In this document: positions 30,864-42,826 of the stretch, one piece after another
How the letters are laid out: each line of letters starts with the position of its first letter
Numbering within the stretch: position 1 is the stretch's first letter
Origin: Nemertoderma westbladi
Taxonomy: Eukaryota; Xenacoelomorpha; Nemertodermatida; Nemertodermatidae
Direction: 5' to 3'
DNA length: 64,000 nt
NCBI GenBank assembly: GCA_032718475.1
Contig: JAUCBJ010007985.1
Coordinates: 62,001 to 126,000, forward strand
Notes under the pieces: generated by a model
Seen by the model: the letters and a program-made list of their open reading frames with translations, nothing else
What the model was told of the DNA's origin: nothing
Databases searched by the model: none
Program-made: the position numbers and the translations under genes

Positions 30864-33800
30864 AACCGGGTTAGGGGCGCTGTGGATCCTTTAGAAGATA
30901 AAGTGGCCCTCGGTATTGGAAACCGGGTGAGGGGTGCTGTGGGTCCTTTAGGAGACAAAGTGGCCCTCGGTATTGGAAACCGGGTGAGGGGTGCTGTGGG
31001 TCCTTTAGGAGACAAAGTGGCCCTCGGTATTGGAAACCGGGTGAGGGGTGCTGTGGGTCCTTTAGGAGACAAAGTGGCCTTCGGTATTGGAAACCGGGTG
31101 AGGGGTACTGTGGATCCTTTAGGAGACAAAAGTGACCCTCGGTATTGGAAACCGGGTGAGGGGTGCTGTGGGTCCTTTAGGAGACAAAGTGGCCCTCGGT
31201 ATTGGAAACCGGGTGAGGGGTGCTGTGGGTCCTTTAGGAGACAAAGTGGCCCTCGGTATTGGAAACCGGGTGAGGGGTGCTGTGGGTCCTTTAGGAGACA
31301 AAGTGGCCCTCGGTATTGGAAACCGGGTGAGGGGTGCTGTGGGTCCTTTAGGAGACAAAGTGGCCTTCGGTATTGGAAACAGGGTGAGGGGTGCTGTGGA
31401 TCCTTTAGAAGATAAAGTGGCCCTCGGTATTGGAAACCGGGTGAGGGGTGCTGTGGGTCCTTTAGGAGACAAAGTGGCCCTCGGTATTGGAAACCGGGTG
31501 AGGGGTGCTGTGGGTCCTTTAGGAGACAAAGTGGCCCTCGGTATTGGAAACCGGGTGAGGGGTGCTGTGGGTCCTTTAGGAGACAAAGTGGCCCTCGGTA
31601 TTGGAAACCGGGTGAGGGGTACTGTGGATCCTTTAGGAAACAAAGTGGCCCTCGGTATTGGAAACAGGGTGAGGGGTACTGTGGATCCTTTAGGAGACAA
31701 AAGTGACCCTCGGTATTGGAAACCGGGTGAGGGGTACTGTGGATCCTTTAGGAAACAAAGTGGCCCTCGGTATTGGAAACCGGGTGAGTGGTACTGTGGA
31801 TCCTTTAGGAGATAAAAGTGACCCTCGGTATTGGAAACCGGTTGATGGGTGCTGTGGATCCTTTAGGAGACAAAGTGGCCCTCGGTGTTGAAAACCGGGT
31901 GAGGAGTGCTGTGGATCCTTTAGGAGACGAAGTGGCCCTCGGTATTGGAAACCGGGTGGGGGTGCTGTGGATCCTTTAGGAGACAAAGTGGCCCTCGGTA
32001 TTGGAAACCGGGTGAGGGGTGCTGTGGATCCTTTAGGAGACAAAGTGGCCCTCGGTATTGGAAACCGGTTGAGGGATGCTGTGGGTCATTTAGGAGACAA
32101 AGTGGCCCTCGGTATTGGGAACCGGGTGAGGGATGCTGTGGATCCTTTAGGAGACAAAGTGACCCTCGGAATTGGAAACCGGTTCAGGGATGCTGTGGGT
32201 CCTTTAGGAGACAAAGTGGCCCTCGGTATTGGAAACCGGGTGAGGGGTGCTGTGGGTCCTTTAGGAGACAAAGTGGCCCTCGGTATTGGAAACCGGGTGA
32301 GGGGTGCTGTGGGTCCTTTAGGAGACAAAGTGGCCTTCGGTATTGGAAACCGGGTGAGGGGTACTGTGGATCCTTTAGGAGACAAAAGTGACCCTCGGTA
32401 TTGGAAACCGGGTGAGGGGTGCTGTGGGTCCTTTAGGAGACAAAGTGGCCCTCGGTATTGGAAACCGGGTGAGGGGTGCTGTGGGTCCTTTAGGAGACAA
32501 AGTGGCCCTCGGTATTGGAAACCGGGTGAGGGGTGCTGTGGGTCCTTTAGGAGACAAAGTGGCCCTCGGTATTGGAAACCGGGTGAGGGGTGCTGTGGGT
32601 CCTTTAGGAGACAAAGTGGCCTTCGGTATTGGAAACAGGGTGAGGGGTGCTGTGGATCCTTTAGAAGATAAAGTGGCCCTCGGTATTGGAAACCGGGTGA
32701 GGGGTGCTGTGGGTCCTTTAGGAGACAAAGTGGCCCTCGGTATTGGAAACCGGGTGAGGGGTGCTGTGGGTCCTTTAGGAGACAAAGTGGCCCTCGGTAT
32801 TGGAAACCGGGTGAGGGGTGCTGTGGGTCCTTTAGGAGACAAAGTGGCCCTCGGTATTGGAAACCGGGTGAGGGGTACTGTGGATCCTTTAGGAAACAAA
32901 GTGGCCCTCGGTATTGGAAACAGGGTGAGGGGTACTGTGGATCCTTTAGGAGACAAAAGTGACCCTCGGTATTGGAAACCGGGTGAGGGGTACTGTGGAT
33001 CCTTTAGGAAACAAAGTGGCCCTCGGTATTGGAAACCGGGTGAGTGGTACTGTGGATCCTTTAGGAGATAAAAGTGACCCTCGGTATTGGAAACCGGTTG
33101 ATGGGTGCTGTGGATCCTTTAGGAGACAAAGTGGCCCTCGGTGTTGAAAACCGGGTGAGGAGTGCTGTGGATCCTTTAGGAGACGAAGTGGCCCTCGGTA
33201 TTGGAAACCGGGTGGGGGTGCTGTGGATCCTTTAGGAGACAAAGTGGCCCTCGGTATTGGAAACCGGGTGAGGGGTGCTGTGGATCCTTTAGGAGACAAA
33301 GTGGCCCTCGGTATTGGAAACCGGTTGAGGGATGCTGTGGGTCATTTAGGAGACAAAGTGGCCCTCGGTATTGGGAACCGGGTGAGGGATGCTGTGGATC
33401 CTTTAGGAGACAAAGTGACCCTCGGAATTGGAAACCGGTTCAGGGATGCTGTGGGTCCTTTAGGAGACAAAGTGGCCCTCGGTATTGGAAACAGGGTGAG
33501 GGGTGCTGTGGATTCTTTAGGAGACAAAGTGGCCTTCGGTATTGGAAACCGGGTGAGAGGTACTGTGGATCCTTTGGGAGACAAAGTGGCCCTCGGTATT
33601 GGAAACCGGGTGAGAGGTGCTGTGGGTTCTTTAGGAGACAAAGTGGCCCTCGGTATTGGAAACCGGGTGAGGGGTGCTGTGGATCCTTTAGGAGACAAAG
33701 TGGCCCTCGGTATTGGAAACCGGGTGAGGGGTGCTGTGGGTCCTTTAGGAGACAAAGTGGCCCTCGGTATTGGAAACCGGTTGAGGGATGCTGTGGGTCA

Positions 33801-35200
33801 TTTAGGAGACAAAGTGGCCCTCGGTATTGGGAACCGTGTGAGGGATGCTGTGGATCCTTTAGGAGACAAAGTGACCCTCGGAATTGGAAACCGGTTGAGG
33901 GATGCTGTGGGTCCTTTAGGAGACAAAGTGGCCCTCGGTATTGGAAACAGGGTGAGGGGTGCTGTGGATCCTTTAGGAGAAAAAGTGGCCTTCGGTATTG
34001 GAAACCGGGTGAGGGGTGCTGTGGATCCTTTGGGAGACAAAGTGGCCCTCGGTATTGGAAACCGGGTGAGGGGTGCTGTGGGTCCTTTAGGAGACAAAGT
34101 GGCCCTCGGTATTGGAAACCGGGTGAGGGGTGCTGTGGATCCTTTAGGTGACAAAGTGACCCTCGGTATTTGAAACCGGGTGAGGGGTGCTGTGGATCCT
34201 TTAGGAGACAAAGTGGCCCTCGGTATTGGAAACCGGGTGAGGGGTGCTGTGGGTCCTTTAGGAGACAAAGTGGCCCTCGGTATTGGAAACCGGGTGAGGG
34301 GTGCTGTGGATCCTTTAGGAGACAAAGTAGCCCTTGGTATTGGAAACCGGGTGAGGGGTGCTGTGGATCCTTTAGGAGACAAAGTGGCCCTCGGTATTGG
34401 AAACCGGGTGAGGGGTGCTGTGGATCCTTTAGGAGACAAAGTGGCCCTCGGTATTGGAAACCGGGTGAGGGGTGCTGTGGATCCTTTAGGAGACAAAGTG
34501 GCCATCGGTATTGGAAACCGGGTGAGGGGTGGTGTGGATCATGTAGGAGACAAAGTGGCCCTCGGTATTGGAAACCGGGTGAGGGGTACTGTGGATCCTT
34601 TAGGAGACAAAGTGGCCCTCGGTATTGGAAACCGGGTGAGGGGTACTGTGGATCCTTTAGGAGACAAAGTGGCCCTCGGTATTGGAAACCGGGTGAGGGG
34701 TGCTGTGGTTCCTTTAGAAGACAAAGTGGCCCTCGGTATTGGAAACCGGGTGAGGGGTACTGTGGATCCTTTAGGAGACAAAGTGGCCCTCGGTATTGGC
34801 AACCGGGTGAGGGGTGCTGTGGGTCCTTTAGGAGACAAAGTGGCCCTCGGTATTGGAAACAGGGTGAGGGGTACTGTGGATCCTTTAGGAGACAAAGTGG
34901 CCCTCGGTATTGGCAACCGGGTGAGGGGTGCTGTGGGTCCTTTAGGAGACAAAGTGGCCCTCGGTATTGGAAACCGGGTGAGGGGTGATGTGGATCCTTT
35001 AGGAGAAAAAGTGGCCCTCGGTATTGGCAACCGGGTGAGGGGTGCTGTGGGTCCTTTAGGAGACAAAGTGGCCCTCGGTATTGGAAACCGGGTGAGGGGT
35101 GATGTGGATCCTTTGGGAGACAAGGTGGCCCTCGGTATTGGAAACCGGGTGAGGGGTGCTGTGGGTCCTTTAGGAGACAAAGTGGCCCTCGGTATTTTGT
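30864..35200. repeat. 57-bp minisatellite array (about 76 units) with higher-order duplication
   Basis: Units contain AAACCGGGTGAGGGGTGCTG and AGGAGACAAAGTGGCCCTCG. 57 is 19 codons, so several frames on both strands stay open for hundreds of codons (plus: GNRVRGAVGPLGDKVALGI; minus: SPKGPTAPLTRFPIPRATL). An occasional extra A (ACAAAAGTGACC) changes frame. About 30,965-32,220 and 32,221-33,476 are near-identical blocks offset by 1,256 bases (22 units plus 2), a recent segmental duplication. Confidence 0.95.
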
Positions 35201-35696
35201 AATTATGACAAAATTCTGGTCATTATTATCTCACAATTAACCAATAATTGTAAAGAGTTATGTAAAACAGTCTTAAAATATCGTACCTAAGTCGTAAAGT
35301 ACTTGGCTCTCGCCAATTATAGTATTTTAAATAGCATTAAATCGCGGCGGGTCAAAGGTCAAACATGATGATATATTGGTCGTTAATTATATGATTTCCC
35401 ATAACTTGTAAGAAAATAAGTTTTAATTAAAATTTTTGAACTTTTCTTACACTTTCCTAACATACTAACACTATTTTACAAATAGCACCAATCCATTTAT
35501 CACAAATACTCACTCTAATTCTTATACTATTCCACGCTAGTATAAATATATGGGCTGCTATTATTAATAAAATCCAACTCAACTTCTAACTTTTTACTTA
35601 ATAAATTCAATGGTGAGTACTTAAATAATATTATTAGCTATTCTTTTTCAATCCTATAAAAGTTCTCAAACTTATTGTTTATTTAGTGTTTCTAAG
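35201..35696. other. AT-rich spacer, no gene seen
   Basis: Ends in a possible acceptor, TTTATTTAGTGTTTCTAAG, for the next exon. Confidence 0.45.
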
Positions 35697-36110
35697 CAAC
35701 CGGTTAGACTGAGACGTAAACTGGGACCAGCTCGTGACGTTGAGCGGTTTAACTTCTTCGATACTCTCTCATCCTCCATCTACTACCACTCATCGGCTAA
35801 CGTTACCACCGGGGGGCAGCCGAATAGCTACAGTACTGGTCGCCCGGGCAACGCCGGCTCGAGTAAATATGACGAAAAACCGACGGGCGATGATGAAGTT
35901 GACGACGTTCTACCTCCGATTGTTTCGCGTTTCGGTGACGCGAAACGGCGGAGTCAAACGGAACGGCCGAGTCGGCGGGTTTCCAGTGTGGTTACCTCGG
36001 CAACAGCGCCCTCTCGACGAAGTCCGCGGCCCAGCCAGGTGGAGGTTCCGCGCCGTAGCGGTCAGTTAGCGGAGTGGTCGGGTTCCGACGCCATTCTAAA
36101 AACCAGAAAG
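35697..36110 (+). CDS. Candidate coding exon, Ser/Arg/Pro-rich (possible CNBD2-like 5' exon)
   Basis: A 414-bp GC-rich island open in one frame for exactly 138 codons between TTTCTAAG|CAA and AGAAAG|GTTTGT (phase 0 at both ends). It encodes RDVERFNFFDTLSSSIYYH, then a disordered stretch (SKYDEKPTGDDEVDDVLPP, RRSQTERPSRRVSS, RRSPRPSQVEVPRRSGQ) and ends ILKTRK. No domain recognised. A phase-0 end is compatible with the CNBD2-like exon at 59,452, and the strand agrees, so it may be an upstream exon of that gene. This is inference; the 23-kb distance is mostly the Pao element. Confidence 0.45.
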
Positions 36111-36230
36111 GTTTGTTAGGAAACGTCGTTTGCGTCGGTTATAGTGTGGGGCCAGCCACAAAGTCTATAGTTGAGCCGTTGCGTAAAACGTTATAAATTT
36201 ACCCCATAAGCGTGCGGGAAACATTTCCAC

Positions 36231-36305
36231 TGGGGGTGGGGGGGGGGGGGGGCAAAGCCCAATTTTTCGCCCCTTTGGCCAATCCCCCCCCCCCCCCCCC
36301 CCCCC
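36231..36305. repeat. Poly-G run facing a poly-C run
   Basis: A G-rich run (about 36,231-36,252) and a C run (about 36,284-36,305) flank a 31-base spacer. They can pair as a hairpin or form a G-quadruplex. Confidence 0.8.
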
Positions 36306-36589
36306 ACAAAAAAATCAATAATATTTTGAAAATTATATAATTAATCTGTGGACATAATGCGGTGAAGTGTAGGGGCCACCAATAATATTAAATTATTATA
36401 CATATACTGTATATATATTTATTGACTGAAGATATATTATTATATTGCACGTACAGTATAAAATAACAAAATACGCAAGAAAATATATTACGGCAAGGGT
36501 GTCTCAGTCCAGAATTATTATCAGTCACATGAAGATCAATCACATCTACTGGACTACTATAGAAAAACAAATAATACTTACGAGCACAT

Positions 36590-37222
36590 ATTACTACTAC
36601 TACTACTAGGATCGGCATGCTGCATTGCAGCTGCATTTTTAAGAATGCTGTGCCGGCTTATCGACAAAATTGCACCGCCACAATTCCCTATCACCCATGA
36701 CATTTGCTGGATCATCCGCATCTTCAAGGCCAGTGTCCTTTAAGATGCGTCTAAAGAAAGTCGTGGGCTGTCCACCATGCTTATTCACTCCATGAGGCTG
36801 CCAAAGTACAAGATTATGCACTGGTTGGTCCTCACGGCAAAAGCAATGTCCTGCAAAGCGGAGGCGATTTTGTTCTAGTGTCAAGCTTGGGGGAACCAAT
36901 GAGACACCTCCAATGTTATATAGTGTCTGGTTGGAGATGTGTGCATTGTACTTGACACAATGAACCCGGCGTAGCATTCTTGTGAATGTGCCATCCAGAG
37001 ATTTGGCGTCCTCAGCAGTTAGAGCCAAGCATGCACTCCCATAGAGGAGTACTGGAACTACTGCTGCTCTAAATAATTGGACCTTAAGTTTCCGATTAAT
37101 TCTCGGTGACTTCCAAATCCTGGAAAGCCTATTCAAGGCTGCCCATGCCTTTCCCTTACGTATTCGAAGGTCCTCACCTGACTTCCGGATCCATGATCCC
37201 AGGTAACAGAAGTCATCCACAT
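36590..37222 (-). mobile_element. Truncated LINE I abutting the Pao 5' LTR
   Basis: Minus-strand copy of the LINE I C-terminal coding region (DFCYLGSWI through KPAQHS) with a (TAG)n tail at its left edge. CACAT is present at 36,585-36,589 and at 37,218-37,222, immediately before the LTR. The second CACAT also matches LINE sequence, so the target duplication is ambiguous. The LINE does not resume after the 3' LTR, so the Pao element did not insert into it. Confidence 0.8.
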
Positions 37223-37259
37223 TGTTACGGTATATGGCGCTGTACACATTATTAGCCAT
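36639..37259 (-). pseudogene. LINE I RT C-terminal fragment
   Basis: Open from DDFCYLGSWIRKSG to KPAQHS. The first dozen residues come from the LTR, not from the LINE. RT palm and endonuclease are absent. Confidence 0.75.
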
Positions 37260-39285
37260 TATACAGTATAATATATTGGTCCATTATGCAGTATAATATA
37301 TTAGTCCGTTATACTGTATGCAATATTAGTCCGTTGTGCAGCATAATATTTTAGATAAGGCATAATAGCGCAGTGATATTTAGATAGGGAAATCGAAACG
37401 CCCATATATTTTGAATTCATCCATTTTGTATAGTATGTAGCCCTACCTACGTAATTTTGTATTAAGATATAGGTAGATAGTTCCAGGGTAGCAAGTTCAG
37501 TTGGACCCTGGATATGTGCTTGCTGTTATTAGCTTCGATAGGGCTAGCATATAGGGACGCTATCCTGACCATTCCGCAGCCAGGGACATGATCCATTACC
37601 ATATATGGTAATAATTTGAGGGTTTGGGAAGCAATAGGGCTACAATCCGGCCTTCTTATTGGACTAACTGCTTCCAGGTTGGTCTAATGCTAGCGCGGAC
37701 TGGAGAGCCAATAGGAGAGCGATTGCATCACCCTTATTGCATCACCCCACTCGGATCACCTATAAATTGGCGGTTTGCCGGTAGAGCTGTACAACCTTAC
37801 CCCTATTATCTCAGAGTACAATTTGTGCGTATTTTTCTGCATTTCTGCCCTTTGATTAATTTTTCTTGAAATGATTTGCAAATTTATAATTTCTGTTTGA
37901 TTCTTGTTGTGTTTCTCAATCAATCTCAAAGATTACTGCTAATTACATCATGGAACTGTGATTTCTACCCTTTAGTTAATGGTTCTATGTAATTTCTTTC
38001 GACGCAATAATCCTACGGGATTTCTGAGACTGTCAGACTTGTGATTTGCATGCGCCGCTACGGTAGTTAGTCAATAAATGGAGGGCTAAGGTGCCAGTAG
38101 GCGGTGGGCACATCGGGGGGTTGAGCGACTAAGGGAGAGCGGAGGATTCAAAGGCGGGCAACGCTGGCGGGGGGTCACCGTTGCGGTCGGGCAACTTGCG
38201 TTATAGAGGGGGCTATTTGCGTTGTAGCGGGCAGACAATCTGCTGGTACGGCAATTAGGGGGCTGATAATCCAGGTCTTGTCTCTATTTAGTATTAGGGG
38301 GGCAGGAATTGGGTTAGTTAGGAAGCTTAGACGTACTGGGGAGAGGCCTGCGTGCTTTACAATAGCGAATAGCGAATAGCGGATAGCGAATTGCATGGCG
38401 AATTATATGATTGCGGATTGTATAATTGCAAGTTGTACTATTGTGATCTGTGATTGCTGTCGCTGATTGGTGTGTTACTGAAGTGTGCCTATGATTACGA
38501 ATGCTTAGGTAGGCGCCCTTTTCTTTGATTGATTTCTATTTCTTAGTTTACGATAAATGATTACTGATTAGGTCAAAGTAATACGGCATTTTAGGCTATT
38601 ACTAGCGAAACCTGTTGTGTAATAAATTAGAATTACGCATTCTGGAACTCTTAGTAATTAGTACGCTGTTACACATTTGTGACTGTAATTAATTAGTGAA
38701 ATTAAGAATTAGTACGCAGCATAGCGGAGAGTAGATAGGTAATAATTTAGAGTACCGTAAACTATTCACGCTGAGCGGTTATTTGCATTAGCGGGCAATA
38801 AGCTAGATCGCAGTATTCAGTACGCAATTCGCATTAGTAAATTGCTGGCCTAAAGCCAGCCGCAGGCAAATTTAGACCCGGAAAGGTATCGCCCACGAAA
38901 GACATTGTACCATACCATTATTTGATTAATTTTAAATATTCTCGCATTCACACATTACGTTAGGGAACCCCCAGTATTCGCGATTAGAAAAGACGTAGGC
39001 AATAGCGTGCTTCAAATAGTAGTAACATTAGATGTAAGAATATACTCTGAGTGCAAAGCCTCTCGCACTCATCTTAAGTAAGCTTAGGGAGCCGACTCGG
39101 GTTTATTGTTTTGGTTGTTCCCGCGTGGCTCATAGATTCGAACAGTTAGCTCTCTGTCGAGCGATCGGTAGAGAAGGGAACAAGCGATTTTGCAGGAGCC
39201 GTGTAAATTTAGTAAATTATATTAGCGGACGGCAGATTAGCGCCATCCAACGGTAAGTAGCGGTTTTGTATTTAGCAGCCCTACA
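37223..39285 (+). repeat. Pao 5' LTR (2,063 bp)
   Basis: Contains CCTATAAATTGG at about 37,758-37,770, a plausible TATA box, and GGTAAGTAG near its 3' end (GTAAGT at 39,253-39,258), a possible major splice donor. Includes short GCGAATA repeats (about 38,361-38,390) that are partly deleted in the 3' LTR. Confidence 0.9.
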
Positions 39286-40804
39286 ATTTAGTAATAGCAC
39301 GCTACTGATTGCCTTTATTTAACAGTAGAGCAGTCTTTGTGTCTTATTGGTTAGGCGGGAATTCATTAGGTTGACAGAGAAGTATACCCGTATTTGTCTG
39401 TCCAACAGTTCTGCTGTTAGTATAGGTGACGCGGTTGTTTATCAGTAAAGCACGTTTTGTTTTGCTATGCTGCGTACAGTAAATACAAATTAGATTACTG
39501 TATTATTTACTGTTACTTCGTATCAGTAAAGCACGTTTTGTTTTGCTGTACTGCGTACAGTAAATACAAATTAGATTACTGTATTATTTACTGTTACTTC
39601 GTATCAGTAAAGCACGTTTTATTGGCTGTTGCTTGCAGCAGTCAAGAGTGTATTCTTAGGCTGATTAGTAGTATCACTGTTACTGCAGTAATTAAGTAAT
39701 AAGTTAGAGCACGTGATATTGTCTGCTGTAGGCCATAGCGTACAGTAAGACATTGAGTGTATTCTTTCTTAGGCTGTTAGTTTAGATTACTGTATTCACT
39801 GGTTGCGTACAGTAGTACAGTAGTACATTAGGCTGATTGCTGTTACTGCGTACGGTAGAAGGGACATTTGTTTTGCCGTACCACACACAGTATCATTAGG
39901 CTGTTAGGTTGGTGTACTGTTTTACTTACTGTACTGCATACAGTGGATGTATGGTAGTGCGTTTTTACTAATTGCGAATACAGCAGTTCCTTAGGCCTTA
40001 GGGCGAATTGTAATTAGTAAGTTTTTTGAAAATTTTAGCTAGGTTTGCGAGAATTCAGTTTCGGTCAAAATTATTTGTAAAATTCTAGAGTTTTGTACCG
40101 GTATGTTAGGTAACCGCTTAGTTATTTTATACCATCTGGAGATACATGGCAAGACGGAACTTCTGAGTTTGGGGTTCGTGTGGGTCTGCGGGTTCGGTTT
40201 GCAATCAGCGAAGAGCCTGAATCTTTGGACGCGGACGTGGAATCTCACAGCAAACAAGGTTGGTTGTTCTGTTGGCACCATTGTGTTTGTGGAAGCAGTA
40301 AAAAATTATCGGTTGTTTAACTGCGAAGCTGAACTCAATTTATTAGTTAGGATATTTAGGTTTAGCCGGCCATGGTTTTTTGAATCGCTCAAGTTAGAGA
40401 GAGAGTTAGAGAGAGTCGCAACCCGAAGATGTAGCCACGCGCTAGTGGATACATATAATATTTGAAATTAAAATTACGTTGATTAGAGCTATATATGCAA
40501 AATTGGAATTATTTGGGTGGCAAATTCATTCTGAATATTTTGTATTAGATTCAGAAATTATTTTGTGTCATACCGGTATTTAATTGCTATAATAGCTATA
40601 TAATAATATTTTTGTTTAAATATTGTGCTAGTATTTGCTATAACTATACCCTATTAAATTCACAATATTGCATTGCGAATTTATTTTGACATTTTGGACC
40701 AACTGATTATTTGACAATTAATTTGACCGTATTTCGGTTAAATTATAATATATATCTCGAACTTTGCGAGATATTTTTGCCGGAAGGCAAACATTATTTA
40801 GACT
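39286..40804 (+). other. Pao leader region
   Basis: About 1.5 kb between the LTR and gag. Contains an 81-bp tandem repeat (starts at 39,441, 39,522 and 39,603; the last partial) and many TGCGTACAGTA motifs to about 39,960. No obvious tRNA primer site beginning TGG directly follows the LTR. A 120-codon stretch at 40,103-40,465 is not recognisable. Confidence 0.6.
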
Positions 40805-42649
40805 ATGAGTGTCTCAGACAAGGAGGCACTAGAGGACAGCTATGAGACGGCGGCCGGACCGCCGACTGACGATAGTGTCAATATTACTGTTGACGACAAT
40901 GCCGACTATGACGACGCAGCGAGCGACGCTGACGTAAGTGAACAGGAGGACGAGACAGTAACTAGTGAGGAAGAACAGCAGCCTCAGGTAATAGTATTAG
41001 GATCCCCTACCACTACTGTAAGGAAGGATTGTACAGCAACCCGGACAGAGGTGAGTGATAGGGAGGGTAGTGTAGCAGAAGCGAGAGCCCGGAGCCCGGT
41101 TTCCAGACCTGTGGGTATGGTAAGTGCCGTGGTTCCAACGGCTGTTAGGAGTACCCGTAGTTCCCGAAATAATCCTTCAAGTCCACCGAGTGTGAGTCAG
41201 GTAAGCGAGAGAGAACTAGACATTGCGATAAAGAAGAAACTTCGTGCGCACGCCGGACATATAACTCGGACGACGGACAAGGTAAGGAAGATGTTAGCTG
41301 ACTCAGCGAACATCGGGAGGGTAGAGTTAGTAGAGATTAGAAGAGGATATAACTCAGCGTTATTCAAGCAGACGGAGGAGCTTGCAGTCCTAGCGAAGAA
41401 GGTAGTAGAGTCTCAGTCGAGCGACGTGGCGACGAGGATTTACGACAGGGTTTTAGCAGCCTTGTTGGAGCACCGCGAGTTATCGGAGCGATTCCGGCGA
41501 GTTAGGACGGAGAACTGGCTGCTATGGGCATCACAAGCGCAGGCGACTCAGGTGAGTGACGTAGAGTTAAGAGACTTAGTGGAGCAGGAAGAGATCCAAG
41601 ATAAGGAAGAGCGCCGTTATCAGAGGGAAGTTACTAGCTGGCTAATGCAGAATGGAGTATTGGTACTGGGCCAGGTGCTACCGACGACGGAGAACATTCA
41701 ACAGAGGACGTTGACTCCGCCCGATGACGCATCTAGAGACAGTGGCGATTCCCAGGTTAGTCACGCGCGAGGGAAGGTTATATGTGCTAGATCCCTTGTT
41801 TCTCACAACTCGGCGGAGGAGAGAAGACGCCGACTGGATGAACAACAGGCGGAAGTTTTGCGTGCATCGGAAGCACGGAAGGAAGCCGAGCGGGAAAGGG
41901 AGCGAACACGTAAGTTAGACGCGAAGTTGTGCGAGCTGGAAGAGAAAGGTAAGCGTGAGCGAGCGGAACGCGAGCAGAAGGAAGGTGAACTTCAACTTGA
42001 ACGTGAATGCAAGGAACGCGAACTCGAACTTGAATGCGAGCAGAAAGAACGCGAACTCCAGCTCGAACGCGAACAGAAGAAACGCGAACTCGAACTTGAA
42101 CGCGAACGTAAGGAACGCGAACTCGAGATCGAGAAAGAGAGACAAGCGTTGTATGAAGAAAAGGCGCGAGTGGAAGAAGAGAGCGCAGCGAGACGAGCGA
42201 GGGAAGAAGAAGAACGTAAACTGGCGCAGTTGGAAAGTGCGAGATTAAGTTTAGAGAGCGAAGAACGGACTAGGAAGGCGAACGAAATCGCCGAGAAGGG
42301 GATGCGAATGATCGAAGAATGTGGGGCGAGTGTAGGGACCGAGTTGCGAGAACTGTTCGCACTGCAGAAGGCCGAACAGGAAGCGAGAACTCCAACTATA
42401 CGCGAGTCGACGACGACCAGAATTCCTATACCCGGTCCAGCTATTACGAGTACACGGATCGCTAAACCGTTCTCTACATATCGCACGCCAGTTGGTATTA
42501 GTGCTTCACCTATCGCACAGAATCCACGTCATCGGAACACCGCACCACTATACACCGAACGAGACAACGGAGAGTTTAGAGAAACTCCGACGGGACGAGT
42601 ATTGGGCGAACCGAACCCGCGGGTTTGGAATACGCGGACGGAGCGCTGA
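40805..42649 (+). CDS. Pao gag-1: acidic N-terminus and long coiled coil
   Basis: 614 residues from ATG at 40,805. The N-terminal 60 residues are acidic (DDNADYDDAASDADVSEQEDE). The middle has helical charged sequence. Residues about 340-520 form a near-continuous coiled coil of E/R/K/L heptads with short repeats (ELELECEQKERELQLERE), encoded by 18-36-bp near-repeats at 41,980-42,140. It ends at TGA (42,647-42,649). The same frame is open on the far side of this single stop into gag-2, so the two probably form one gag in other copies or by readthrough. No known domain beyond the coil; likely structural. Confidence 0.75.
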   Translation: MSVSDKEALEDSYETAAGPPTDDSVNITVDDNADYDDAASDADVSEQEDETVTSEEEQQPQVIVLGSPTTTVRKDCTATRTEVSDREGSVAEARARSPVSRPVGMVSAVVPTAVRSTRSSRNNPSSPPSVSQVSERELDIAIKKKLRAHAGHITRTTDKVRKMLADSANIGRVELVEIRRGYNSALFKQTEELAVLAKKVVESQSSDVATRIYDRVLAALLEHRELSERFRRVRTENWLLWASQAQATQVSDVELRDLVEQEEIQDKEERRYQREVTSWLMQNGVLVLGQVLPTTENIQQRTLTPPDDASRDSGDSQVSHARGKVICARSLVSHNSAEERRRRLDEQQAEVLRASEARKEAERERERTRKLDAKLCELEEKGKRERAEREQKEGELQLERECKERELELECEQKERELQLEREQKKRELELERERKERELEIEKERQALYEEKARVEEESAARRAREEEERKLAQLESARLSLESEERTRKANEIAEKGMRMIEECGASVGTELRELFALQKAEQEARTPTIRESTTTRIPIPGPAITSTRIAKPFSTYRTPVGISASPIAQNPRHRNTAPLYTERDNGEFRETPTGRVLGEPNPRVWNTRTER

Positions 42650-42826
42650 CCCAGTTCGACGGAGAACTTCCGGGTTAAACCGGAAGAGGGATCATATGAG
42701 AGACAGCGGATTACTCAGATAGAGCCGACTATACAACAGAACCCTAGCCAGGAATTTATTACGAGGGATGAGTTAAGTGCTAGTTTAGCGCAAGCTATAT
42801 CGCCACACATCCAACCTATAACGGAC

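Noticed and set aside
30858-35202. Many long open frames on both strands in the 57-bp array
   Set aside because: The unit is 19 codons without stops, so open frames are automatic; two plus frames and one minus frame are open over the same bases and no start, splice or domain supports a protein.
35734-36069. 111-codon frame in the other register of the GC-rich island
   Set aside because: The alternative register is open over the whole island between plausible splice sites with phase 0 at both ends; this one has no such support.
37624-37869. 81-codon frame conserved in both Pao LTRs (also at 54,072-54,317)
   Set aside because: The LTRs are near-identical everywhere, so conservation carries no information; no domain is visible.
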